Source: Bradyrhizobium jicamae
Lineage (GTDB): Bacteria; Pseudomonadota; Alphaproteobacteria; Rhizobiales; Xanthobacteraceae
Assembly: GCF_018130215.1 (NCBI RefSeq)
Contig: NZ_JAFCKQ010000068.1
Location: forward strand, 1-32,439
DNA length: 32,439 nt
Direction of reading: 5' to 3'
Part shown: positions 1 through 8,615 of the stretch, in pieces
How positions within the stretch are numbered: position 1 is the stretch's first letter
Layout: every line of letters starts with the position of its first letter
Position numbers and translations under genes: made by a program
Notes under the pieces: model-generated
The model's database searches: none
The model's input: only the letters and a program-made list of their open reading frames with translations
Told to the model about the DNA's origin: nothing

Positions 1-50
1 GCGTTGGCGTGTCGCAACCCGATCCTACCGGAGAACTGCCGGTGACCACC

Positions 51-106
51 GCAAAGCCGCCCGCCCGCTACGGCGCTATGTGGGGCGCGCGTCCGGGCGG
101 CTTTGC
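51..106. terminator. Strong inverted repeat, possible terminator
   Basis: Thirteen bases, GCAAAGCCGCCCG at 51-63, are perfectly complementary to 94-106, with a 30-base GC-rich spacer. The stem would be very stable, but no clear T-run follows, so a terminator is only one reading. A frame open from the left window edge runs through it to a TAG near 183 and could be the end of a gene cut by the window; I cannot recognise it. Confidence 0.35.
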
Positions 107-358
107 TCTACCGAGCTACACCATCACTAGGGACACAACTGCGAACGGGCCCAGCACTCTGGGGGCCGGCGGAGGCAAGTGCTAGCGCCGTGCCTCTTCC
201 CGGGGTTAGCGCGAATAGGCATCAGGAATGATGCACTCGCCGTGAAGGTCCAGCAATTGTCCTGCGTGAACGGGATATCTCGAAAGCGACCTCAGCGAAG
301 CACTTGGTGTAGGAGGCAGTGCCGGGAACTTTGATGGAACTCGGCGCGTTAGCCGGGC

Positions 359-565
359 ATGGAGCACCGCGGCATCGATATCCGGCTCGTCCCCAGCATT
401 TCCCCGCGCGTGTGGAAATGGAGCGGGACCTTGGACGGCAAGGACAGGGGTGGAAAATGGTTTATCCAGTCTATCGCGATAATGCGCGCCAAAAAGCGTA
501 TTGATGACCACCTAGCGAAGCTCCAGCGCCTTATCGCTTCGCCCTCCGCTCCCGGGCCAACATGA
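359..565 (+). CDS. Small hypothetical protein, first of a coupled pair
   Basis: A 68-residue frame starting MEHRGIDIRLVPSI with a W-K-W-S-G-T core, then a lysine/arginine-rich helix. I do not recognise a named domain; the look is that of the short RGIDI-type hypothetical proteins common in Bradyrhizobium. The in-frame stop just upstream (TAG at 350-352) limits the start to the ATG at 359, which has only a weak ribosome site. The stop overlaps the start of the next small gene as ATGA, an arrangement typical of translational coupling and the best argument that both frames are real. Function unknown. Confidence 0.45.
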   Translation: MEHRGIDIRLVPSISPRVWKWSGTLDGKDRGGKWFIQSIAIMRAKKRIDDHLAKLQRLIASPSAPGPT

Positions 566-726
566 AGCGAGAGAAGGCGAGGCGGGAACTTCAACGGACG
601 TTGCTTAGGTATCGCGAGATCACTCCTGAGGCCACTGACGACGCCATGCGGTTCTTGCTTCAAGAGATGATCAGGGACATCGAAGAGCAAATAGCCGAAC
701 TCGACCGGCGAGATATCGCCACCTGA
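562..726 (+). CDS. Tiny helical hypothetical protein
   Basis: A 54-residue frame beginning MKREKARREL and ending LDRRDIAT. It is almost entirely charged and predicted helical, with regularly spaced leucines/isoleucines (RTLLRYREI, FLLQEMIRDIEEQIAEL) that suggest a short coiled coil or helical hairpin. Its ATG overlaps the stop of the preceding gene by four bases (ATGA), so it is probably translated by re-initiation. It is too short for family assignment. Similar tiny helical proteins are frequent unannotated genes in rhizobia; function unknown. Confidence 0.45.
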   Translation: MKREKARRELQRTLLRYREITPEATDDAMRFLLQEMIRDIEEQIAELDRRDIAT

Positions 727-954
727 GTTTTCAAAGGGTTCAGCCGATTTTGCCTTTGTTACCGCGGCGCGAAGCGAACGGAGAAGCATCTCGCGGCGGA
801 TCCATTTGCGTTGCTATTCGCTTGAGAGGTGGCAGCGAAGGGACCGGGCGCAGGGTAACGCAACCGCGAGTGCAATCCATCTAAATTTAGAAGGCCGCCG
901 GCAATATGTCCCGCGGCCTTCGCGCTTAACGTGGTTTGCTGGGCGGCGCCCCGA

Positions 955-1254
955 CTAGAGATCGATGCCAACAGCGATGTTGCGACCTTGTAGTTCGGCA
1001 ATCTTCAATCCGTCAGCCAGCACCTGCGCGAACTCCGGGTCCTTTGCCACGGCTTCCTGCACTTTGCCGTAAACTTCCCAACTGGAGTAGCGCGTCGCAA
1101 CCAGCAACTCTCCCGCCCACGCACCAGTGTGGAAACGGGACAGCCGAAGAAATTCAGCACCGTGTTTTTCGAAGATTGTCTTCGCCCGCTTAACAATCCG
1201 GGCCATTTCGTCGGGCTTGTCGGTCTTAAAACGAGTAAATTGCACGATCGCCAT
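955..1254 (-). CDS. Small ferredoxin-like-fold protein, hypothetical
   Basis: A 99-residue protein starting MAIVQFTRFKTDKPDEMARI. The alternation of a short beta strand (VQFTRF), a helix (EMARIVKRAKTIFEKHG), strands (RLSRFHTG, ELLVATRYSSWEVY) and a second helix (VQEAVAKDPEFAQVL) matches the dimeric alpha-beta-barrel/ABM (antibiotic biosynthesis monooxygenase-like) pattern, but I see no diagnostic catalytic residue. The start is secure: AAGGAGG lies a few bases before the ATG at 1254. It stands alone on the minus strand. The fold is inferred from the secondary-structure pattern only. Confidence 0.7.
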   Translation of the reverse strand: MAIVQFTRFKTDKPDEMARIVKRAKTIFEKHGAEFLRLSRFHTGAWAGELLVATRYSSWEVYGKVQEAVAKDPEFAQVLADGLKIAELQGRNIAVGIDL

Positions 1255-1397
1255 GGCTACCTCCTTAGTGGTGTAAAATGTCCAAGGGGCATGTATCGAG
1301 CGATGTTGGGGAAGCGAACCTCAACGCAATCTCGATGAAAGTTTGTCGTCCATTAATTTGATCTGGTTCAAGCTTCGCAAGCGACAACTACACTGCC

Positions 1398-1637
1398 CTA
1401 TGTCGGCGGATGGGCGCGCTCAGGAATCCGATACCCGGTCAGCGCATTTGCTGGTTCTGCCTCTCTGAAGTCAGCGGGCCCAATTTGGCCGTCCACCGTT
1501 GGCAGGTATCGCAGTCTTTCACCGGATCGGATGCCGCGCGGCTCGGTATCCCGGTGCGAGGCGACGTCGATTGCAGCGACGAGTCTCGCCTTCTCAGCCT
1601 TCGCGAAGGGGATGCGCTCCGGTAATTTCTTGGTCAT
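1398..1637 (-). CDS. Doubtful small hypothetical protein
   Basis: A 79-residue frame beginning MTKKLPERIPFAKAEKARL. It is hydrophilic and could fold as a short helix followed by a proline-rich tail. Third-position GC is only moderate for this genome, there is no clear ribosome-binding site before the ATG at 1637, and no family is recognisable. It may be real or chance; listed because nothing else explains the stretch. Confidence 0.25.
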   Translation of the reverse strand: MTKKLPERIPFAKAEKARLVAAIDVASHRDTEPRGIRSGERLRYLPTVDGQIGPADFREAEPANALTGYRIPERAHPPT

Positions 1638-2009
1638 ATGCAGGCTGCAAGTGTGCCGCGGCCTCATTCGCGGCGCTGAATCAATGGGTATCCAAAATTA
1701 TGATCGACGTATCAATTTAACCCTTGGGCTCCGTAGTTTATCGGAGGAGGTCCCAGGTTAGCATGAACGACGCATGAGAGTGTCAAGTGCGCCTCAGTCG
1801 GCGATCTCTCTCCGTCAGGCGAACGGATCCTTCCGTGCCTGCGCCAACCTTGTGAATATGCCGCTCTCGTGGAGACTGGCCCCAGTCGCGAAAATGAAAT
1901 TCGGGATTGTTGCCACCGAAGCTTGGCTCAGACCGAAGAACTACGGAAAGACCCCTTTGCAGTCATGCTTTACCCTAAGAACTGCGAAGTAGCTCTTAGG
2001 GGCCGACAC
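1638..2009. other. Intergenic, nothing recognised
   Basis: About 370 bases upstream of the RidA-like gene. Short overlapping frames exist but none has a ribosome site or recognisable sequence. The promoter of the RidA-like gene should lie here. Confidence 0.5.
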
Positions 2010-2573
2010 ATGGCGCATATGATATGTGCAACGAGACTGCTCTCATGGTTCGGCGCATGCGCGCTTGGATTGATAGTGTGGACTGCGATTCCGGCGGTCG
2101 CCCTGGCACAAAGCTCGCCTTCGGCTGAGGCCCGGCTAAAGGAGTTGGATATTACGCTCCCACCTGTTCCGACTCCGGTAGCCAATTACGTCGATGCGGT
2201 CCGGGTAGGCAACTTGCTGTTCCTCTCGGGAAACACTCCGGCTGCCGACTGGAAGTACAAGGGAAAGGTGGGCAGGGATCTTACCGTGCAGGAAGGCTAT
2301 GACACCGCGCACCAAGTTGGGCTGATTATGTTGGCGAAGGTCCGGAACGCGCTCGGCAGCCTCGATCGCGTAAAGCGCGTGGTCAAAGTCTTCGGAATGG
2401 TCAATACGGCAGGAGACTTTGGCGACCAACCGAAGGTGATAAACGGATTTTCCGATCTGATGGTGCAGGTCTTCGGCGACGCGGGCAAGCACGCGCGATC
2501 TGCCGTTGGGATGGCTGGCCTTCCCTTCAACAATGCAGTGGAAGTCGAGATGATTGTCGAAGTGGCCGAGTGA
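2010..2573 (+). CDS. RidA/YjgF/YER057c-UK114 family protein with signal peptide
   Basis: RidA proteins are small trimeric enzymes; the archetype hydrolyses reactive enamine/imine intermediates made by PLP enzymes. The C-terminal ~150 residues carry the family pattern: VGNLLFLSGNTP, the A-H-Q-V-G-L helix, and ARSAVGMAGLP...VEVE, in which the Arg (about residue 163) corresponds to the substrate-binding arginine. Unusually, the 187-residue form begins with a Sec-type signal peptide (MAHMICATRLLSWFGACALG..., AVALA-Q cleavage region near residue 34). The ATG at 2010 has AGGGG before it; the frame stays open further upstream but the signal peptide decides this start. It converges with the methyltransferase downstream. 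A periplasmic role is inferred; the substrate is unknown. Confidence 0.85.
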   Translation: MAHMICATRLLSWFGACALGLIVWTAIPAVALAQSSPSAEARLKELDITLPPVPTPVANYVDAVRVGNLLFLSGNTPAADWKYKGKVGRDLTVQEGYDTAHQVGLIMLAKVRNALGSLDRVKRVVKVFGMVNTAGDFGDQPKVINGFSDLMVQVFGDAGKHARSAVGMAGLPFNNAVEVEMIVEVAE

Positions 2574-2633
2574 TCGGGCAACGAGTCAAAACCCTCGCTG
2601 GCTCCGCTTCGTCCTCTGATCGCATCACGAAGC

Positions 2634-3296
2634 CTACGCGCGTGCGCGGATCCTGATCGAATTGCGTTTGACCGGTGCGCCAGTTGGCGTGACCTGATCC
2701 GACTCGACGGTCTGGACATCAACGACGGCGAAGCCGGCCATGCGGCAAAGTGCCTCCCACTCTGACGCGTCGCGCAGATAGAAGCCAAATTCTCTTTGCG
2801 CAAAATCGGGCGCATCCTTTGGCGCCAGGCAGCCCATGAACATCACGCCGCCCGAACGAAGCACGCGCCGGATCTCAGAGAGCGACGTCAACGGCTCCCC
2901 CCAGAAATGAATGACGCCGATCGAGAAGGCGCGGTCAAAGCTATCATTCCCGAATGACAACGCGTCGGCCGAAGTTAGATGAAAGCTCGCTTTGCCTGCG
3001 GCCACCAGGTCGGTATTGAAATGTGAAGCTTCCGCGACCATCGTGGGCGAGATATCGATGCCCGTGTAGCGCACGTCGGGGGCTTGGGCCATCACGATGG
3101 GAACGGACCGTCCATTTCCAAATCCGACTTCCAGCACGTGGTGGCCAGCCTCCACACTCAAAGACTCCACCAGCTTCGCATTGGCCTCCTTGTTGTTCTC
3201 GTTCAACCAATCGGCGACGGCGACACCGACCGCTCCTTCAGGATTCGCAAGCTGGCGCGCGCGTTCAGCCGGCGTTAGCGTCTCAAAAATGGACAT
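2634..3296 (-). CDS. Class I SAM-dependent methyltransferase
   Basis: A 220-residue protein of the Methyltransf_11/25 type. Motif I (VLEVGFGNGRS, residues 54-64) forms the S-adenosylmethionine loop; GIDISPTMV follows as the acidic loop after beta 2, then LTSADALSF and the FDRAFSIGVIHFW segment (post-I and motif IV region), and the LRSGGVMFMG strand. The length is complete for a small-molecule methyltransferase. The substrate cannot be read from sequence. The gene is convergent with the RidA-like gene, 60 bases between stops, and has no operon partner. Confidence 0.85.
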   Translation of the reverse strand: MSIFETLTPAERARQLANPEGAVGVAVADWLNENNKEANAKLVESLSVEAGHHVLEVGFGNGRSVPIVMAQAPDVRYTGIDISPTMVAEASHFNTDLVAAGKASFHLTSADALSFGNDSFDRAFSIGVIHFWGEPLTSLSEIRRVLRSGGVMFMGCLAPKDAPDFAQREFGFYLRDASEWEALCRMAGFAVVDVQTVESDQVTPTGAPVKRNSIRIRARA

Positions 3297-3734
3297 CGGA
3301 AACCTGCGTTAGAGATTGGTTTGAACACTGAAACGCAGCGATTGAAGCACAGCATTTGGATGCGGCCTAGCGCGCGTTTCTGCTCAGGATCAATCCTCCG
3401 CCGTTTTGGTGCCGCAACAGCCACAGTCGCTGAACGCTCGGCAGGCTACATCGAGGGCGGATCAAATGTCGCTTCGGACCGGAGCGAGGCCAGCGTGTCC
3501 TGGGAGAGGAAGGGGGTCGATGGAGCTTACGGACAAAAGCGGACATCAACTGGCTTGCGACCACGGCTAGATCCGTCACCAACGACCCCGCGGCGGTCAT
3601 AGGGCGGATAGAAATCTCGTGCCCCGAGTCTCCGGCCGCGTCGTGATGTGCTATCGCTTTTCGAGTATGCCGACCGCTTGGGCCGTCGGTTGCCATGCCA
3701 ATTGATTTGCTCGCGTTGAGGGAGATTAAGCCCC
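3297..3734. other. Intergenic region with dispersed repeat
   Basis: About 440 bases with no convincing gene. It contains the AGCGGACATCAAC repeat described separately and otherwise only short chance frames. It is the upstream region of SBP1. Confidence 0.5.
3526..3550 (+). repeat. Dispersed CTTACGGACA..AGCGGACATCAAC repeat, copy 1
   Basis: Twenty-five bases here match 22671-22695 at 23 positions (CTTACGGACA, two variable bases, then AGCGGACATCAAC). A weaker relative, GGCGGACATCTACC, lies near 25302. All three sit beside copies of the substrate-binding-protein family. It looks like part of a degenerate intergenic repeat family rather than a gene. Confidence 0.6.
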
Positions 3735-4697
3735 ATGGTCGACAGGAAGAGGCGCGGGCTACTATTTGCTCTCGCATACGCTCCAGCCACTGCGCGCGCC
3801 GAGCAACCCCGGCGTATTGCCTGGCTTGGTCCGGGCAGCGCCGAGAAGCAGGGGCATTACGTCACCTCATTCAAGGACGGCATGCGCGAGAACAACTTGT
3901 TTGAGGGCAGAGATTATATCCTGGACGTGCAGTACGCCGAGGGCCACTATGATCGCTTCCCGGCAATGGTCCAGGCTGCGCTTGGGCGCGATCCAGCCGT
4001 TATCATCGTGGTGACAGTCGCGTCGGTGCGGGCCGCACAGCTCGCAACCCGCGGGGTTCCCATCGTCTTCATTTCGACCAACGACCCGGTTGGCAGCGGT
4101 CTCGTGGCGAGCCTGGCGCGGCCCGGCGGCAATACCACGGGGATATCGAACCAGGGAGAATCCAAGTACGTGGACTTGTTACGTGATGCGCTGCCCCAAG
4201 CGAGGCGCGTCGCCGTGCTGATGAACCCAAGCAACCCCTCGAACCCGAGACTATTCCAACAGCTCCGCGAGACGGCTCAGACCCTGGGAATCACAGCCAA
4301 TGCGTTCGAAGTTCTCGCGCCAGAGCAGCTCGACGCTGCGTTTAAATCGATTGCCAGTTTCCGGCCAGACGCGTTACTCATGATTTCCGACGCCGTCCTG
4401 TTCGAGACTCATGAGCGTATCGCTGCCTTTGCGCTTGAGGAACGCGTTCCGACGATCGCCCCGTCGCCGGAGCAGGCGGAAGCCGGGATGTTGTTCGGGT
4501 ATGGCACGTCTCGCCCCGAAATGTATCGGCACGCCGGAACGTATGTGAAGAAGATCCTTGCAGGCGCCAAACCTGCCGATCTGCCGATCGAGCAGCCGAC
4601 CCGATTTGAGCTGGTCGTCAATCTCAAGATCGCCAAGGCACTTGGCCTTACCATCCCGGAAACGCTGCTCGCCATCGCCGACAAGGTGATCGAATAG
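3735..4697 (+). CDS. ABC transporter substrate-binding protein, TrpX/ABC_sub_bind family (SBP1)
   Basis: A 320-residue periplasmic binding protein of COG2984/PF04392. A short signal peptide (MVDRKRRG, then LLFALAYAPATARA) precedes the RRIAWLGPG strand. Family hallmarks are EGHYDRFPAM, the first-lobe hinge VFISTNDPVGSGLV followed by ARPGGNTTGIS, and the C-terminal LPIEQPTRFELVVN plus AKALGLTIP segment. The start ATG at 3735 has GGGAG about a dozen bases upstream. No permease or ATPase is adjacent, so the partner transporter is unknown. Family members bind aromatic amino acids or other small molecules in characterised cases; the ligand here is unassigned. It is one of six copies in this window. 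Confidence 0.9.
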   Translation: MVDRKRRGLLFALAYAPATARAEQPRRIAWLGPGSAEKQGHYVTSFKDGMRENNLFEGRDYILDVQYAEGHYDRFPAMVQAALGRDPAVIIVVTVASVRAAQLATRGVPIVFISTNDPVGSGLVASLARPGGNTTGISNQGESKYVDLLRDALPQARRVAVLMNPSNPSNPRLFQQLRETAQTLGITANAFEVLAPEQLDAAFKSIASFRPDALLMISDAVLFETHERIAAFALEERVPTIAPSPEQAEAGMLFGYGTSRPEMYRHAGTYVKKILAGAKPADLPIEQPTRFELVVNLKIAKALGLTIPETLLAIADKVIE

Positions 4698-4778
4698 AAT
4701 GCAATTTGCTGCGATTCATGGGTCCGGAATTGGCCCCTCGCGGCATTTCGCACGGGCGTAAGAATCCGGTCGCTTGGG

Positions 4779-4879
4779 TCAATCGCGACGGTTTTGCCCG
4801 ATCTCTGTTGGGTCCGGTCTTCCCCTCATAGCCGACATCAGGCGGTCTTCAATTTTGGTCGCCAGGGCCATGTGTGGAC
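4779..4879 (+). repeat. Degenerate 100-bp intergenic repeat, copy A
   Basis: This stretch aligns over its whole length with the reverse complement of 19343-19445. Shared blocks are TCAATCGCGACGGTTT, TCCGGTCT, AGCCGACAT, ATTTTG, GTCGC and GGGCCATGTGTGGAC. Both copies lie just downstream of a substrate-binding-protein gene (SBP1 and SBP2) but in opposite orientation. No protein reading is convincing. The rest of 4698-5128 holds nothing else recognisable. Confidence 0.65.
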
Positions 4880-5128
4880 GGCGCCGGGTTGGCAAGGAGA
4901 AACTTCACTTTGCAGCATGGGTCGGAGCAGCCATGTGTTCGGCCTGCTCGCGCGGTGCCCATGACCGCTGGCCTCGTCCGCGAAGGCGTCGAGAACGACG
5001 GGCCATATATCTTTACCGACCTTGAATTGGAGCCGATGGTCGACGCGCGCTTTGCCGCAAGCAAGCAAGGGTTTGACCATATCCGCGGGCGCACCCCGAA
5101 GCGATGACCGCGCAGCCATGTGGAACGC

Positions 5129-5788
5129 TCAATCGGCCGGATCGCATGTAATGGGCGCGTCGACAAAAACGCGGTACTGTTGCGACTTGGGCTTCGCTTT
5201 ATCATCCTCGTTGACGTATTGGATCGAGCTTTTTCCCAGGAGCGTGCGCGGCAGGATCAACACGCGGATGAAGCGGCTCGGCCGGTCGGCCGCCGCCTGG
5301 GCGAATACCGGGACCGGGCCGGACTCATACCAGGCGCCGCCCGGCCCATACGATGTCGATCGGCCCTCGGTGTCGATGCGGATCCCGCCCTCGATCAGGC
5401 AGCGGATCCCGGGTCCCTGGTGGCAGTGCAGGTAGGCGCAGCCGCCGGGCGGGAAGCCGACGCTGTCCCCGCGCATCAGCAGCTCGCCTTCCCCCAGGGT
5501 ATCAAGCCGCGCCGCGAGCTTGAGCTGCGAGCGGATGCCGACAGCGAGCAGCGGGGCATCGCCGGTGCTCTCCGGTGCGAGCTCGAAGCGCCAAGCGGTG
5601 ACGCCACCGACTCCCGGCGTGAGCGTGGCTTTGGCCTCGCCATGCCACGCCTCGCCGTCGCTCACCACGCTGCCGCCGATTGTGGCCGTGCCGTGCACGA
5701 CGAAGATTATGCGCGGCACCGGCGGCAGTCCCGCCGGCTCGGCCAAATTGGACAGCGTATCCTCGTAGAGCCGCAGCACCGGGGCCAT
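5129..5788 (-). CDS. Cupin-domain protein
   Basis: A 219-residue protein starting MAPVLRLYEDTL. The second half contains a cupin-like motif, FPPGGCAYLHCHQGPG, followed by CLIEGGIRIDTEG and the YGPGGAWYESGP loop; H-C-H could supply metal ligands. The first half (VVHGTATIGG, GEAWHGEAKATL) looks like a second, less conserved barrel, giving a bicupin. The ATG at 5788 has GGAG six bases before it; upstream ATG (5800) and GTG (5815) alternatives are less well placed. It may be a dioxygenase, isomerase or sensor; the substrate is unknown. The TetR gene lies upstream in the same direction, 339 bases away. Confidence 0.75.
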   Translation of the reverse strand: MAPVLRLYEDTLSNLAEPAGLPPVPRIIFVVHGTATIGGSVVSDGEAWHGEAKATLTPGVGGVTAWRFELAPESTGDAPLLAVGIRSQLKLAARLDTLGEGELLMRGDSVGFPPGGCAYLHCHQGPGIRCLIEGGIRIDTEGRSTSYGPGGAWYESGPVPVFAQAAADRPSRFIRVLILPRTLLGKSSIQYVNEDDKAKPKSQQYRVFVDAPITCDPAD

Positions 5789-6127
5789 GATCGTCTCCAT
5801 TCCATTTTGAAGCACGACGATACTATATCTGTGCGGCGCCTGGCGAAGGGCGCGTTCGGAAGCGTTTTAGCGTGACCAATCTTGGGCCGAAATTGCGCGC
5901 ACGTAGAAAAATGCGGGCTCCTGATCTTCAAATTCGCAGTGCCTGTGTTATGAAAGGACACCATGCTTCGGTTCCAGTGCTGGACGTGCCCAGTGAGACA
6001 GTCGAGGTCAAACTCGGACCTTCCCTTCAGCGTTGGGGCTTCGCAAGGTAGATGGTCGACCCAAACCAGCGCGTGCCCATCCCTGGCATCGTGTTGAGGA
6101 CGTATGCCGGCAGCGGACGGCACAGCT
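5789..6127. other. Intergenic, nothing recognised
   Basis: About 340 bases between the TetR-type gene and the cupin gene, both on the minus strand. No hairpin, operator or small gene could be supported. Confidence 0.45.
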
Positions 6128-6769
6128 CTAAATTGCCTTCACTGCATGTGCCGCCAGAAACGTCTGTACCGCCTCGCCGACCACCCGTGCGATACGGTCT
6201 TGGGAAGGAGCGGGCGTCACCTCGAAGATGAAGGGCAGAAACAACGTCGCTTGGCACATAAGGATGAATTGCGCGGCCGCGAGCTCACAGTCGTTGATCG
6301 CGAGCTCCCGCTGCTTAACACGCGCATCGAGATATTCTGCGAGGCCGTTGACAGTTTTCTGCAGCAGATATTCGTAATAGCGGCGGCCAACTTCCGGCAT
6401 ACGCTCGGCGATCGCGAGGACCATGCGGGCTGCCGATGCGCCGCCCGGCCGGCAGAGCGTGCGGACGTGAGTCTCGCCGAACTTCTGCAACATTGTCTTG
6501 ATGTCACATGCGGGATCGAAATAGAACGCGAGCTGACGTTTTTCGAGCGCCTTCTCGTCGAGGATCGCATCGAACAGGCGGCATTTATCGGTGAAATAGA
6601 CGTAAAGTGTGCCTTTGGAGACGCCCGCCGCGCGGGCAATCTCGCTCATGCTAGCAGCGTCAAACCCCAAATCCATGAATACCTTGCAGGCACCGTCTAG
6701 GATTTGGCGTCGCTTCGAATTTTCCTCGTCGGCGACGAGGTGAACAGAGGTGCAATCGGCAGATGCCAT
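6128..6769 (-). CDS. TetR/AcrR-family transcriptional regulator
   Basis: A 213-residue one-component regulator. The N-terminal HTH is clear: RRQILDGACKVFMDLGFDAASM, then SEIARAAGVSKGTLYVYF as the recognition helix (about residues 42-59), followed by the linking helix with DKCRLFDAIL. The helical C-terminal part (MLQKFGETHVRTL to the end) would form the ligand-binding and dimer domain and resembles the AefR/TetR_C type. Targets are not shown by sequence; the cupin gene downstream and the gene-poor region upstream (6770-7171) are candidates. The first ATG is accepted without a strong ribosome site. Confidence 0.88.
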   Translation of the reverse strand: MASADCTSVHLVADEENSKRRQILDGACKVFMDLGFDAASMSEIARAAGVSKGTLYVYFTDKCRLFDAILDEKALEKRQLAFYFDPACDIKTMLQKFGETHVRTLCRPGGASAARMVLAIAERMPEVGRRYYEYLLQKTVNGLAEYLDARVKQRELAINDCELAAAQFILMCQATLFLPFIFEVTPAPSQDRIARVVGEAVQTFLAAHAVKAI

Positions 6770-7171
6770 TGTTTTGGACCTCGAAAAGCAAGCGCCCCAA
6801 AGGGGCGCCGAGGCGCCTACACCGTCCGAAATCTACTCCAATTTGCGCAGGCGCCTTCGGTTTTTTTCCAAAAATTCAATCTCTTTCCCGCAGAAACCTG
6901 CCAGAGCCCATTTCCGGCGACCTGATCGTTACCGGGTGGCTCCCGGTATCACCCTTCAGACGTTTCCCGTGCCGCGCAAACGAACGCGAAGGGTCAAATC
7001 GCGACCTCGTCGGATGCCGCGATACGCACCCGTCCCAAGATTGCGCGATCTCGCGCGCCGTATCACGGGCATCCCCGTAAATCGATCGCGGCACGTATCG
7101 AGCCGGCTGCTTTGGTCCGCACCGAGGCCTTAGACTGCAAGCTTGGCAATTATACTTGCTCGACCGCGAGA
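6770..7171. other. Intergenic, nothing recognised
   Basis: About 400 bases upstream of the TetR gene and downstream of the exported protein gene. No coding frame with a plausible ribosome site, no tRNA-like fold and no known repeat was found. The TetR promoter and its own operator should lie in the left part. Confidence 0.5.
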
Positions 7172-7723
7172 TCAGCGGACCGGCAGCATCAAATGCTCGT
7201 ACTGCGTGCCTGGCCACATCACATAGGGCCTCGTTGGGTCCGCCTTCGCGTCGCGCGGATAACCATCCAACATCTTAGCGCCAGAGCCGACGATCATCAC
7301 GTGTGCGCCGGTCTTAATCCAACTGTTGGCGGGCTCTTCTTTTGTTGCATACGGGTCGGTGTTGCTTGCGCCGCCGTCCCCTCGGAGCATGTACATGAAC
7401 CCTACCTTGTTCGCAGGCGGCTCCTTGTGATTCATCCAGGCCGACGCCCATTCCATGGCATTCTTATCGCCGCACATCGGGTCGGGATTGGCCGGATCAG
7501 CGTGACCTGGCATACAGGTCCACTGCCCAGTTCCTTCGCGCAACGTCCGCATCTTACCGTCATGATCCATAGCGAGGATCGTAGCGTCTTTGGCGATGGC
7601 CTCGGGGGCGGCAGACAGCGACAGCTTGATCAGCTCTTCGTCGCTCATCTTGTGCTCTTGGGCGAAGCCGCACGCAGGGGTAAGCGAGAGTGCAAATAGT
7701 GTTGCATAGGCCAACGATTTCAT
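7172..7723 (-). CDS. Exported hypothetical protein
   Basis: A 183-residue protein with a classical signal peptide, MKSLAYATLFALSLTPACGFAQ-E, so it should be periplasmic (or, less likely, a lipoprotein, since a Cys sits at the end of the hydrophobic stretch without a good lipobox). The mature part includes EELIKLSLSAAPEAIAKDATI, WTCMPGHADPANPDPMCGD with two cysteines that could form a disulphide, and a C-terminal YVMWPGTQYEHLMLP. I do not recognise a named domain; similar proteins occur as hypotheticals in Bradyrhizobium. GGGAGGATTTCGCA precedes the ATG at 7723 and decides the start. Confidence 0.8.
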   Translation of the reverse strand: MKSLAYATLFALSLTPACGFAQEHKMSDEELIKLSLSAAPEAIAKDATILAMDHDGKMRTLREGTGQWTCMPGHADPANPDPMCGDKNAMEWASAWMNHKEPPANKVGFMYMLRGDGGASNTDPYATKEEPANSWIKTGAHVMIVGSGAKMLDGYPRDAKADPTRPYVMWPGTQYEHLMLPVR

Positions 7724-8219
7724 TGCGAAATCCTCCCATGATTTTGCTGACGCCAGCCGCGCGGAGGAGCCGTAGGCGAGCGTCCGCACTGAGGTGCTTG
7801 CACGTAGTTATCCTAGCCCCCTTTTGGCCTCCTGAAACGCGCCATTTGGCCGCTGCAGAGCGATCTGGCCCCCTGACCGGGCTCTTCCGCTCAGGGGTAT
7901 TCGCGGTCACGTGCGTCGCGTACGCTGACCACTTCCGTCCTGTTTCCACAAGGCGACGTTTTGCAGGGCCGAACTGGTATCAGCGTTCCCCCGGCCACCA
8001 CACCGATGGCGGGTTCATCGCCGAGATCTTGTTGGTTCGTAGCGCCACGAGGTGGCTCCGCTTGAACGGATGCCCACTCCGCCGCGAGCAGTCCTTGCAG
8101 CGCATATAGCGCTCGAGACTCGACCACCGAAGCATGATCCGAAATTGAAAAAGGGAAGGCGATGAGCAGTCCGGGGACGAAACCCGCTCAGCCGCTTCCC
8201 GGTGAAGCGCATCCCCCGT
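7724..8219. other. Intergenic, possible IS-end remnant
   Basis: About 500 bases without a convincing gene. Between about 7818 and 7880 there are spaced repeats of the form TTTGGCC / CTGGCCCCCTGA with GCGCCATTTGGCC, reminiscent of the multiple terminal repeats of IS21-family elements in rhizobia. No transposase sequence could be read beside them, so this is a weak call. Confidence 0.3.
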
Positions 8220-8615
8220 TCAGCCCGCGCGATCGGTCGAACGAAATCTGTGCCGGAACTCCACATCGAGAGCCATTGCGGTGAGATCACCAGCCGGTTC
8301 GACGCGGTCGACGATGGATGTGGCGGTTTCGCCAGGTGCGATAGCTGCGTGCACAACTCCGTCGGCGCGACGCGGTAAACCAGTGCGAGCCATCTCGACC
8401 TCCGCCGCCTTCTGGAGCAACTCGACGTCGGACGCCTGCTTTGTGAAGATATCGTCAGGCGCGGCGCTCCGGATCTGTTGCTGAACGTGCCTAAGGATGG
8501 CATCTGATCCCGACCGCCGCGCGTCGTCATACGACCGTTGCAGTGCGGCGCTCACCGCGCCACGCACACAGAATTTGCCGTCGCCCAAATTTAAATACTC
8601 AGCATCGTAGTTCAT
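8220..8615 (-). CDS. Hypothetical protein
   Basis: A 131-residue soluble protein starting MNYDAEYLNLGDGKFCVRG. Its middle is helical and charged (LQRSYDDARRSGSDAILRHVQQQIR; ELLQKAAEVEMARTGLP) and it ends in a basic tail. I recognise no family. The start is well supported by AAGGAGGATCTCAA directly before the ATG at 8615. It is transcribed toward the window start, after the recombinase region, and may belong to the same acquired segment. Function unknown. Confidence 0.65.
   Translation of the reverse strand: MNYDAEYLNLGDGKFCVRGAVSAALQRSYDDARRSGSDAILRHVQQQIRSAAPDDIFTKQASDVELLQKAAEVEMARTGLPRRADGVVHAAIAPGETATSIVDRVEPAGDLTAMALDVEFRHRFRSTDRAG

Noticed and set aside
7818..7880. Full IS21 element
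   Set aside because: Only GGCC-type spaced repeats are visible; no istA or istB sequence was found, so only a weak note was kept.
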